Origin: Rivularia sp. PCC 7116
GTDB lineage: Bacteria > Cyanobacteriota > Cyanobacteriia > Cyanobacteriales > Nostocaceae
Reading direction: 5' to 3'
Assembly (NCBI RefSeq): GCF_000316665.1
Contig: NC_019678.1
Location: 3,286,001 to 3,350,000, forward strand
Length of the DNA stretch: 64,000 bases
The notes under the pieces were generated by a model that worked only from the letters and a program-made list of their open reading frames with translations, did not search any database and had not been told where the DNA came from. Below are positions 46,949-55,235 of this stretch, piece by piece. A program made the position numbers and the translations under genes. Numbering within the stretch: position 1 is the first letter of the stretch; each line of letters starts with the position of its first letter.

Positions 46949-47578
46949 CAAACAAAAACTCTAACTGATACTTGGGTAGCAGCTTCTTGGGATGAATATA
47001 TTCAAATAATCGAAAACCCTGCTGATGAAAAAGCTAAGGGTTATTACTATAACGGTAGAATGAGAATTAAAATGTCAGTATTAGGAAATGACCATTCACA
47101 AGACCATGCACTAGTTATCTTAGCAGCTAGCAATTACGCAGCTATCAAAGGTATTCCGATGAATCGAAGAGATAATTGTACCTAGCGTGAAACCGGGTAC
47201 AGAGAAGCCCAACCCGATGTTTCTTATTATATTGGCGATAATGCTGATGTAATTCCTTACGGAAATTCTATTATTAATCTTGATGAATTTTCAGCGCCAA
47301 ATTTAGTTATTGAGGTTGCTAATACTTCTCTTGCTGACGATAAAGGTGAAAAACGTCTGCTTTATGAAGAGTTAGGTGTAAATGAATATTGGATTGTAGA
47401 TGTAAAAAACGTTCAAATTATAGCTTTTTTAATTGAAAATCAAGGTAGTCGGCGAATTACTCAATCTCGAATGCTACCTGGTTTAGATATTTCAATTCTT
47501 GAAGAAGCTTTTCGTCGTTCTCGTCAAATGAATCATAGCCAAGTGATTTCTTGGTTGTTATCAGAATTTCAAAAATAA
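46949..47578 (+). pseudogene. Broken Uma2-family endonuclease-like gene
   Basis: A 209-codon frame reads KTLTDTWVAASWDEYIQ … VLGNDHSQDHALVIL … TAG … YREAQPDVSYYIGD … NLVIEVANTSLADDKGEK … LGVNEYWIVD … SQVISWLLSEFQK. This is the Uma2/DUF820 restriction-endonuclease-like family (PD-(D/E)xK fold; PDV and IEVA carry the acidic residues). An in-frame TAG at 47183-47185 cuts it at codon 79, and no start codon remains because TAA lies directly before the first codon. It appears to be a recent pseudogene, since the rest is uninterrupted. Confidence 0.88.
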
Positions 47579-47668
47579 TATTAATTAGATGGTTCAAAGT
47601 TGTTAGTTGAAAGTTCCCAGTTCTAACTACTAACAACCAATTATCACCTAAAATACATCATTCTTTTC

Positions 47669-48355
47669 CTACAACCTTTGAAGTAAGCTGAAACCGTGGC
47701 TATCGGTACCGCAAGTACTGAATAAACCGTACTGCTTCGCTAATTGCTGGATTTGTTGCGATCGCGTTGGACTTGGTTTCCAAGGTTTGGGATTATTGTA
47801 AGCATAAAAGCTTTCTACTCCATCAATTCCTAACTCGGCAGCAGCAGGAATCAAGTCAAAGTGGCTTTTTCTATAACGTGCCGGATGAGCAAGTACTGCA
47901 AATCCTCCTGCTTCTTGAATTGCTGCAATTACGTTAACTGCCTCATATTCGGAACCCGTAACTGGTTTTCCTTGAGTATAGGGTTCTAAGCTGGGATGTT
48001 CTGGGTTAAAAGCGTAACCTAAAATGTGAACTTCCACATTCAAAAGATTGGCATTGATTTCAACACCACTCCACAAATAAGGTACATCGATACCTGGATT
48101 GTTGGATTTCCAATCCTCCAACCATTTTTTAGCAGCTTGATAACCACCTGTATTGTGATGATCGGTAATCGCAAGTCCTTTCAAACCATTGTCGATTGCT
48201 TGCTGTATCAATTCCGAAGGCTGCATTTTGCCATCAGAATATACGGTATGCATGTGAAAATTATAATTATTCGGACAGCTTTGTGCATCTAAATTCTCGA
48301 ATACTTCTTTTAAAAGTGTCTTAGAGGCACAAGCGAGGGCAAAATTTACAACCAT
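47669..48355 (-). CDS. PHP-domain phosphoesterase
   Basis: 228 residues from ATG 48355 (MVVNFALACASK). Metal motifs are YNFHMHTVYSDGK (~36-48), AITDHHNTGGY, LAHPARYRK and CGTDSHGFS near the C terminus, as in the PHP/YciV nucleotide or oligonucleotide phosphatases. The protein ends soon after the last motif, which is normal for these short forms. TTG upstream (48424) would add 23 residues and is not favoured. Substrate not determined; 3',5'-nucleoside bisphosphates or short oligonucleotides are typical. Confidence 0.85.
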   Translation of the reverse strand: MVVNFALACASKTLLKEVFENLDAQSCPNNYNFHMHTVYSDGKMQPSELIQQAIDNGLKGLAITDHHNTGGYQAAKKWLEDWKSNNPGIDVPYLWSGVEINANLLNVEVHILGYAFNPEHPSLEPYTQGKPVTGSEYEAVNVIAAIQEAGGFAVLAHPARYRKSHFDLIPAAAELGIDGVESFYAYNNPKPWKPSPTRSQQIQQLAKQYGLFSTCGTDSHGFSLLQRL

Positions 48356-48696
48356 AGCCTTTTCTTGTGTAAAATTATTTATTCTTAACACTCCACAAAG
48401 CAACACCTGTAGTCCGGAAAACATTAATGCTTCACGTTTGTTTGGGCATTAACCTTGTGCATGTCTTTAGCAAACTTTTTCAATATGTTAAGACTAACTT
48501 AGCAAATTTTAATGTTTATGGTCATGAGTATTTTCTATACTCTATATATAAAGCTAAAAATATAACTATCTATTTAAGTAATAACCACATAAATAAAATG
48601 TGACTGTTTAAAATGAAACTCGTTATCTAAACTTTATTAAATATTTTTGATATTTCATCAAATATACAAAATCAAAATTTTGTGTATTCTTTATTA
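48356..48696. other. AT-rich spacer between PHP gene and purM
   Basis: About 341 bp on the minus-strand side; AT-rich, no ORF or repeat seen. It should hold the PHP gene promoter and the purM 3' end. Confidence 0.45.
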
Positions 48697-49728
48697 CTAA
48701 AAATCTGTTAGCCCAATTAATTCGTTATTACCGGAAATGATTTCGCCAATGTTATAAGCTGTAATATTGTGAGATTCAAAAAAATCAATTGTTTGCTGTG
48801 CTTGATTCGCCGGAGCTATGATAACGAAACCAATTCCCATATTAAAAGTGTTGTACATTGCTTGAGAATTAACACAACCCACTTTTGCTAACCACTCGAA
48901 CACGGGTGGAATTATCCAGCTATCAGGTTTGATTTTGAAAGATTTTCCGTCTCCCAAACATCTTGGAAGGTTTTCTGGCAATCCACCACCTGTAATATGA
49001 GCCATTGCATGGATTTCCAAACCATGTTTCAAGGCTGCTAATACTGATTTGACATAAATTTGTGTCGGCTGCAAGAAAATGTCACTTAAAGATTTACCAC
49101 CAAATATACCTGGGGTATCGTTCCAATTCAACCCTTTATCGCTAATAATTTTTCTTACCAAACTAAAGCCATTGCTATGTACTCCGGAACTCGCTAAGCC
49201 AATAGCTACATCTCCAATTTCTACCCGAGTTCCATCAAGCATCTGATTTTTTTCGACAATTCCTACGCAAAAGCCAGCTAAATCATATTCTCCCGGTTGG
49301 TAAAATCCGGGCATTTCAGCAGTTTCTCCTCCCAGTAAAGCGCAACCGGCTTGTTTGCAACCAGAAGCAACACCTGCAACAACGTCAGTCAATTGTTCCT
49401 GGTTTAGTTTACCCGTTGCTAAATAATCTAAGAAAAATAAAGGTTCTGCACCGGATGTCAGCACATCGTTGACGCACATAGCTACTAAATCGATACCAAC
49501 AGTATCATGACGATTAATGATATTGGCAATTTTCAGTTTAGTTCCAACACCATCAGTACCTGAAATTAAAACGGGTTGTTTATAACCTTCGGGTAACTCA
49601 AAGCAACCTCCAAAGCCACCCAATCCGCCAATTACTTCTTTTCTAAAGGTGCTGTGAACTAAATTACGAATTTGACCGACAAAATCGCGTCCAGCTTCAA
49701 CATCAACCCCTGCATCCCGATAATCCAT
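48697..49728 (-). CDS. purM: Phosphoribosylformylglycinamidine cyclo-ligase
   Basis: 343 residues. Forms aminoimidazole ribotide (AIR) in purine synthesis. [69 protein letters not shown] and [13 protein letters not shown] are the known nucleotide-binding and catalytic segments. The ATG is preceded directly by TTCACTG heptamers with no Shine-Dalgarno sequence. The next upstream gene, on the same strand, is the 68-aa protein. Confidence 0.97.
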   Translation of the reverse strand: MDYRDAGVDVEAGRDFVGQIRNLVHSTFRKEVIGGLGGFGGCFELPEGYKQPVLISGTDGVGTKLKIANIINRHDTVGIDLVAMCVNDVLTSGAEPLFFLDYLATGKLNQEQLTDVVAGVASGCKQAGCALLGGETAEMPGFYQPGEYDLAGFCVGIVEKNQMLDGTRVEIGDVAIGLASSGVHSNGFSLVRKIISDKGLNWNDTPGIFGGKSLSDIFLQPTQIYVKSVLAALKHGLEIHAMAHITGGGLPENLPRCLGDGKSFKIKPDSWIIPPVFEWLAKVGCVNSQAMYNTFNMGIGFVIIAPANQAQQTIDFFESHNITAYNIGEIISGNNELIGLTDF

Positions 49729-49730
49729 TA

Positions 49731-49841
49731 CAGTGAACAGTGAACAGTGAACAGTGAACAGTTAACAGTGAACAGTTAACAGTTAATAGTGACCCTTCGG
49801 GAGACGCTACGCTAACAGCAGTCGCTGGGGTGAACCCCCAT
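49731..49841. repeat. CAGTGAA/CAGTTAA STRR block before purM
   Basis: About 8 tandem heptamers (CAGTGAA and CAGTTAA, 49731-49789) abut the purM start codon, followed by a second repeat type (GGGAGACGCTACGCTAACAG and a GGGGTGAACCCCC hairpin, ~49799-49841). Confidence 0.9.
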
Positions 49842-49929
49842 TTTTCCTGTTGTTTCACCAGTCAACAGTCATCAGTTACTAGTTATTTATTCTCAATATT
49901 TATAATTATTTCTGATTTACGGTCTGCTG

Positions 49930-50136
49930 TCAAAATACTTGGTCTTCGATGCCAACCCACCATTCCCCTAAATTCATTAAATCTTCATGGATGTCCTGTA
50001 AATTTTCGGCATATTCGTTTTCTGAGAGCCGATCTCGGTTTTCTTCCAACTTTAGAAGGCGTAGCTGTATCAGCAGCCAAGGTTTGGAAATACTTTCAGT
50101 GGCTTCAATGTATTTTCCTAATTCTGTGCTATTCAT
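49930..50136 (-). CDS. Small conserved hypothetical, 68 aa
   Basis: Acidic helical protein (MNSTELGKYIEATESISKPWLLIQLRLLKLEENRDRLSENEYAENLQDIHEDLMNLGEWWVGIED). No signal peptide or membrane helix. It lies 38 bp downstream of the SodX-like gene on the same strand, so it may belong to the nickel-SOD operon. I do not recognise a family; helical heptad spacing suggests a coiled coil or a partner-binding helix pair. Confidence 0.6.
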   Translation of the reverse strand: MNSTELGKYIEATESISKPWLLIQLRLLKLEENRDRLSENEYAENLQDIHEDLMNLGEWWVGIEDQVF

Positions 50137-50174
50137 ATATTTACGAACTCTGGAAACTATTAACTAGTAACTGA

Positions 50175-50519
50175 TTACGGGAATTTAGAAGTGACTTTAC
50201 CAAGAATTTTATTAAAAGGTATAAGACCATAAGAGCGGCTGTCAGTACTTAAAGAGGTATTGTCTCCTATGAGAAAACAAGAACCATCTGCAAATACTAC
50301 AGCCACTCTCTTGATTATTTGTTTTGACTCGTAGGGATGTAGTGCAACTACAATATCACCGACTTGAGGCAATTCTTGCCGATAAGCTTTTGGATCGAAT
50401 AATATTTCATCTCCTGGCTGAAGCTCTGGAAGCATTGAAGGTCCGCTAACGCGCAATCTTTTCCGCATACCTACGAGCAACTGTAGCAATTTCAAGGCTG
50501 TTTGTAATTCCTCATTCAT
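50175..50519 (-). CDS. sodX: Nickel-SOD maturation protease (SodX type)
   Basis: 114 residues from ATG 50519. A minimal S26 signal-peptidase-like serine protease: VSGPSMLPEL carries the catalytic Ser (Ser28), and the catalytic Lys is in QIIKRV (Lys70). GDNTSLSTDSRSYG is the S26 box E-like segment. It lies 75 bp downstream of the nickel-SOD gene, whose precursor needs removal of its N-terminal extension. No membrane helix, in contrast with ordinary signal peptidases. TTG 50534 would add five residues. Confidence 0.93.
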   Translation of the reverse strand: MNEELQTALKLLQLLVGMRKRLRVSGPSMLPELQPGDEILFDPKAYRQELPQVGDIVVALHPYESKQIIKRVAVVFADGSCFLIGDNTSLSTDSRSYGLIPFNKILGKVTSKFP

Positions 50520-50594
50520 TGCTGTAAAAGCCAAGTTTATAGCTTTATCGACACTCTAGACCCAAAACTGAAAACTAACTTTAACTAATTTAAA

Positions 50595-51068
50595 TTAGCT
50601 AGCCTTGTACCAAGCAACATTGCGGTCTTTGGTTGCCCAGAACATATTATGAATTTTTTCAACCGCTGCCATTAATTCGTTCGCATGGTCGAGGTTAACT
50701 TCTACTTTACAAGCAGAGCAAAGTTTTGCTGCTTTCCAGAAGGTGTCGTGCAAGTCAGGATACTTTTCGAGGTGTACTGGCTTGAAATAATCTGTCCAAA
50801 GGATTAATAAATCTTCTTTGGTTTTTTGAGCTTGTTCTTCTTTGATCGCAACGTAACGAGAAAAGGTATTGTTGTAAGCAATCGTCGCTGCTTTATCACC
50901 AGCTGGGGGATGCTCTAAATCCATGAGTTTCTTGGTCATGGATACTACTGCTTCTGCTGTAATGCGAGCGGAAGAAGGGTCGTAGACTCCGCAAGGACCG
51001 TCACAATGAGCGTGTACCTTGGGTGCGGGGTAATTAGTTTTTAGCTTCGCAGCAATTTTTTTGAACAT
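50595..51068 (-). CDS. sodN: Nickel superoxide dismutase precursor
   Basis: 157 residues from ATG 51068. Converts superoxide to oxygen and peroxide with Ni(II/III). A 20-residue propeptide MFKKIAAKLKTNYPAPKVHA is followed by the nickel hook HCDGPCGVYDP: His21, Cys22 and Cys26 of the precursor become His1, Cys2 and Cys6 of the mature enzyme. Later MFWATKDRNVAWYK is family-typical. The propeptide is cationic and not Sec-like, so the enzyme is probably cytosolic. The upstream frame (TTG 51179) is not family sequence. Next downstream is sodX. Confidence 0.97.
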   Translation of the reverse strand: MFKKIAAKLKTNYPAPKVHAHCDGPCGVYDPSSARITAEAVVSMTKKLMDLEHPPAGDKAATIAYNNTFSRYVAIKEEQAQKTKEDLLILWTDYFKPVHLEKYPDLHDTFWKAAKLCSACKVEVNLDHANELMAAVEKIHNMFWATKDRNVAWYKAS

Positions 51069-51470
51069 GATTTTTACGAATTTGCTTATCTTCACGTTGG
51101 GAGGCAGTAAGCCTGGGGAAGCCAAACTGTAGCTCTGAGTAAAACAACATTTAAGGTCTAAAACCTTTTTCCTACTCAAAATCCCCCCCTACCCCATTTA
51201 GCTTAGTGCTATTAGGTATTCCAAGCAACCCAAAGCTTAATTAACTTAGCAATTCTTGCGATATTTTTTCCTTTTCAACTCTATTAAATATCCAAATGAT
51301 ATTCTTCTGCTACCACCAAAAGTGCTAACAGAAGATTTTTTTATTTCTAACTGTAATTTGAGAACTCTATCCCCCAGAAAGGATGACAGAGTTTCTTTAA
51401 TCATGCCAAAATATAAAGTGGTCGCCGTTCTTATACAGTTGGTAAAATCGATGCTAATCCGCTTGCGGAA
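51069..51470. other. Promoter region of sodN
   Basis: About 402 bp between panC/cmk and sodN, same strand. A 74-codon plus-strand frame (51256-51480) is not family-like and is not called. No hairpin or repeat recognised. Confidence 0.5.
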
Positions 51471-53075
51471 TTACAGATGAGCTAAGCATTGCTGGTAAAG
51501 GCTGACAATCCGAGTTGTGACTTCATCAATTGTTAAGCCATCGCTAACTATCTCTATAGCATCTGCTGCTTTCATTAGGGGTGAAACCAGTCGAGTGCTG
51601 TCTTTCCAGTCACGTTCCTTGATGCTATTTTCTAGTTCCTCAATACTTACAGATGGTTGTCCTTGTTTTTGATAGTCCTGCTGACGACGACGCGCGCGTT
51701 CGGAAACAGTGGCAGTTAAGAAGATTTTGACTTCAGCATCGGGGAAAACTTGAGTACCGATATCTCTTCCCTCAGCCACTAAACCTCCTTTTTTACCCCA
51801 GCTTTGTTGTTGTTTAACTAAAGCTTGACGCACGGAGCTTTGGGCTGCGATTGCCGATACTTTTGATGTTACCTCAGTCGTTCTAATTTTCTTGGTAACG
51901 TCATTACCGTCAATCCAAACTCGCACTGGCGATTTTAAATCTTCGCTGGGAGTTAATTTTATCGAGCAACAGTTAGCCAACTCGGCGATCGCACATTCAT
52001 CCGTATCTTGAATTCCCTTTTGCAATACCAGCCAAGTAACGGCACGGTACATAGCACCTGTATCTAAAAATACTAGTCCTAATTTAGCGGCAACTTGTCG
52101 AGCTACGGTAGATTTACCAGCACCAGCAGGTCCATCAATGGCGATTATCGGTTGGCGATCGCGCAAAACTGTATTGTCAATTAATCGTGTAGAGCCAAGA
52201 CGAGCGGCGATCGCAATCATTCCTTCCTCCTTAATTTCATCTAGCGGTATTAACGTAGTTGGTTCAATCAATTCAATATATTCCACAGATACAGTGCTGA
52301 CCATTGCTATTTCTTTAAAAACAGCTTCAATCAGGGTGCTACTTTTACGAACTCCACTGCGAAACGCAGCACGAGCTTTTTGCAAGCCACGATATAAAGC
52401 AGCCGCTTGCTGCTTTTGACTTGCAGTTAAATACTGGTTGCGGGAACTTAAAGCAAGACCATTCGCTTCCCTAACGATTGGGCAAGCGACAATTTCTATG
52501 GGAAAATTAAGATCTGTAACTAACCGCTTAATGATGGCTAGTTGCTGACCATCCTTTTGACCAAAGTAAGCCCGGTCTGGCTGCACCAAGTTGAAAAGCT
52601 TGGTGACGATAGTAGCCACGCCCTGAAAATGTCCTAACCGAGTACGACCACACAAGCCTGATATCATATCAGATGGTGGAGTCACTTGTGTAACAATTGA
52701 ATCTTGTATATTCTTCCGGGCAACCCCGATCTCTTCCGGATTTGGTATAAAGATAGCATTTACCCCAGCTTCTTTGCAGAATTTTATATCTTCTTGCAGA
52801 GTACGGGGATAATCTTCGTAATCTTCGTTCGGACCAAATTGCAGGGGATTGACAAAAATACTGACAATGACAATGACATTTTCCTGCCGCGCCCGTTCAA
52901 TCAAGCTTAAATGTCCCTGATGCAAAGCTCCCATAGTGGGAACCAAGCCTACTGCTGTTTGGAGACGAGTTGTCATTTCAAGGGGTAGCGGCTCCTCAGA
53001 ATGCAAAGGCTCGCTTTGCCAAGGTCGTCTATCCAAATAGCAACGCAAAGCCACAACCGTTGTCAACAGGCGCAC
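51471..53075 (-). CDS. panC/cmk: Bifunctional pantothenate synthetase/cytidylate kinase
   Basis: 534 residues; a fusion typical of cyanobacteria. The N-terminal PanC (~1-280) joins pantoate and beta-alanine; it has the adenylation motif VPTMGALHQGHLSLI (~45-59), FVNPLQFGPNEDYEDYPR and YFGQKDGQQL. The C-terminal Cmk (~300-534) phosphorylates (d)CMP; it has P-loop IDGPAGAGKSTVARQVA, TGAMYRAVT and AEGRDIGTQVFPDA. It starts at GTG 53075 (MRLLTTVVALR). Three HIP1 sites are in the gene. RlpA lies upstream on the same strand. Confidence 0.96.
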   Translation of the reverse strand: MRLLTTVVALRCYLDRRPWQSEPLHSEEPLPLEMTTRLQTAVGLVPTMGALHQGHLSLIERARQENVIVIVSIFVNPLQFGPNEDYEDYPRTLQEDIKFCKEAGVNAIFIPNPEEIGVARKNIQDSIVTQVTPPSDMISGLCGRTRLGHFQGVATIVTKLFNLVQPDRAYFGQKDGQQLAIIKRLVTDLNFPIEIVACPIVREANGLALSSRNQYLTASQKQQAAALYRGLQKARAAFRSGVRKSSTLIEAVFKEIAMVSTVSVEYIELIEPTTLIPLDEIKEEGMIAIAARLGSTRLIDNTVLRDRQPIIAIDGPAGAGKSTVARQVAAKLGLVFLDTGAMYRAVTWLVLQKGIQDTDECAIAELANCCSIKLTPSEDLKSPVRVWIDGNDVTKKIRTTEVTSKVSAIAAQSSVRQALVKQQQSWGKKGGLVAEGRDIGTQVFPDAEVKIFLTATVSERARRRQQDYQKQGQPSVSIEELENSIKERDWKDSTRLVSPLMKAADAIEIVSDGLTIDEVTTRIVSLYQQCLAHL

Positions 53076-53316
53076 AAAAAATCCTCTATCTACACTAGCT
53101 TTCCCCGTTAGTGTATATCCGAATTCGGGGAAAGAGAGTAATTAGATGGAGGATTATAAGATTATTAACGATTTTTAGGGAATAGGTAATTGGTAATCGG
53201 TAATCGGTAATGAGGATAGAAGGTATAGGAGTAGAAAATTTCGGCGTTTCTCGCTACTCGCTACTCCCTAACCCCCTTACCTTTAACCTTTAACCTTTAA
53301 CCTTTGACCTTAACTA
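53076..53316. repeat. Spacer with GGTAATC and CCTTTAA STRRs
   Basis: Between RlpA's stop and panC/cmk. Tandem GGTAATC-type heptamers occur at ~53183-53213 and CCTTTAA heptamers at ~53279-53312, right before the RlpA stop. Confidence 0.85.
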
Positions 53317-54315
53317 TTATCTTCCCAATACTTCAACTCTAACTGGTGCAATACCTCTACCAATCATTCCGATAACTCCGGCTGCACCCCTAGAAAGGTC
53401 GATGACACGACCGCGAATGAAGGGTCCTCTATCGTTGATTCTTACTACCACGGAACGCCCGTTACGCATGTTGGTAACGCGAACTCTGGTTCCGAAGGGT
53501 AAGGTCTTATGGGCTGCTGTCATTCTTGAGGGATTAAATCTTTCACCAGAAGCGGTCTTTCTACCGGCAAAGTAAGCGCCGTAGAAGGAAGCAATTCCTC
53601 TAAAACGTCTTCCTCCTCTAGCAGCTTTTCTCCATTTTTTTGTATGGTGCTTGTTGGAGGATGTCTTTTTAATTTTGACTGCTTGCTTTTCGGGCTTGGT
53701 TAGTTCGGGAGGTAAGCCAGCGATTGTTTTTAGAGGAGATGCTTTACCGACTAATCTCCGCAAACGATTGGTTGCTTGAAGTGCATCTTGTCTGAGATTT
53801 TTTGTTGCGTCGGGAAGTATTGTATCGCTGTTGATTTCGACTAGTTCGGAATCATCAACTTTGATAATGTAACGTTCGATTAAAGTTTTGGATTCAGATT
53901 TAGATCCAGTAGTTCCGTTCCAACTGACAGTAATCTTATTCGCGTCAACTTTATTGTTAACTAAATCGTTGATTTTGGCGGCTACAGCGTTTGCTTTCTC
54001 TACAGGATTGCTGTAGTCGCTCTCAACTGCTAGATTTGCTTTATTCTGCGAGTTCTCGGACACAGAATTCAAAAATGTAAAAGCAGGAATGTTACGAATA
54101 TAGAGAGTTGCAGCCTCACGGTCTCCTAATTTGTGTGCGTGAATCTTGGTAATGACATAATTAGATTCATTTACAGCCGCGTCTACAATATTTTTCTCGG
54201 ATGTTTTTTGAGAGGTTATTGATGCTTCATTAATTGCCTGAGCGCGGCTAATAGAAGGAGTTCCAGCAACAGTTGAAATTACAGCTACAACAGTCCACAA
54301 AAGTCTTTGATTCAT
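53317..54315 (-). CDS. rlpA: RlpA family protein
   Basis: 332 residues. A signal peptide [27 protein letters not shown] is followed by ~200 residues of variable, partly disordered sequence with a basic [22 protein letters not shown] link. The C-terminal DPBB domain (~240-332) has [43 protein letters not shown] and [21 protein letters not shown], including the Asp and His of lytic-transglycosylase RlpA. No SPOR domain. Exported; probably acts on septal peptidoglycan. Confidence 0.93.
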   Translation of the reverse strand: MNQRLLWTVVAVISTVAGTPSISRAQAINEASITSQKTSEKNIVDAAVNESNYVITKIHAHKLGDREAATLYIRNIPAFTFLNSVSENSQNKANLAVESDYSNPVEKANAVAAKINDLVNNKVDANKITVSWNGTTGSKSESKTLIERYIIKVDDSELVEINSDTILPDATKNLRQDALQATNRLRRLVGKASPLKTIAGLPPELTKPEKQAVKIKKTSSNKHHTKKWRKAARGGRRFRGIASFYGAYFAGRKTASGERFNPSRMTAAHKTLPFGTRVRVTNMRNGRSVVVRINDRGPFIRGRVIDLSRGAAGVIGMIGRGIAPVRVEVLGR

Positions 54316-55235
54316 GCGTCTAATACTAAATAAAGTTACCTAAGAACGGAGGCTTAATTACTCGCGGAACCAATCAAGGATTCGGTCACAATAGTCTCCA
54401 AATCTCTGTTTCTTTTTCTTTTGTTTTTTATTTATTAACTGCAACAGACTAACATGAAGTTTTCAACTTGGGTATCCGAGTTTTAGCGGAGATTACTGTC
54501 AAAGTATCAGATTTTAAATGAGGATTGCAAGGGTAAAAGCTTTACCAATTCTTGATTTTACCCTTGTAGCATTTTTATATAAATTAAATAAATTAATAAA
54601 ATTTAGTTTTTATAATTCAGGTCATTTAAAAATTAAATATATCGCTTATTTTTTGTCTATTATCTAATGTTTTATACAAAAGCAAGTCATATTAAAGTAT
54701 TTTATAGGACTTTGTTGTTTACACGTTTTTACTTAGGTAAATAGTCATTCATTTAGCAATTAAAATCATACACGCTGATATAGTTAAGTTATTATAATCA
54801 CTCTTGTATTTATAAAAATCATGCTTTATGAACTTATAAGCCGCGTAAATACTGAGCTTTAGAGAATATATTTAAAATAAATTGGCTCCTAAAAAAGTCT
54901 AAATCGATACTAATAATTAATTCAAATTCGTTATCGACCAGACAATTTGAATAACTAAGAGTAAATAAATTACAGATAATATACGAATACATTTATTACA
55001 TTGCATGAAGTATAAATATTACGAATGAATGATTTTGTTAAGTCAATATTTTACGATTAAAAAATAAAAAAAGATGAGATAATATGCGGCATTAATATTC
55101 GATCTACAGTAAAAGATTAAAGAACTGATTGCAATAAAAAAGTTAGATTATGTTATTTGTCAAGGAGGTTTATCCCGACTGGTAAGAAGTAACGAATAAT
55201 AATTATTTATTCATTACTTCTCAATTCACAATTTT
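54316..55235. other. Long AT-rich spacer
   Basis: About 920 bp between RlpA and the SLH/GH10-like gene, both minus. Very AT-rich, no coding-like frame, no repeat family seen. No known structured RNA is recognised. Confidence 0.5.

Noticed and set aside
43616-49790. Possible CRISPR array
   Set aside because: Repeats have a 7-bp period with no unique spacers, no cas genes and no repeats of 28-37 bp.
51069-51179. Extended N terminus of sodN from TTG 51179
   Set aside because: The known Ni-SOD propeptide is short; the additional residues are unlike it.
51256-51480. 74-aa plus-strand ORF before panC/cmk
   Set aside because: It starts at TTG, has no ribosome-binding site and no family-like sequence, and overlaps the panC/cmk end.
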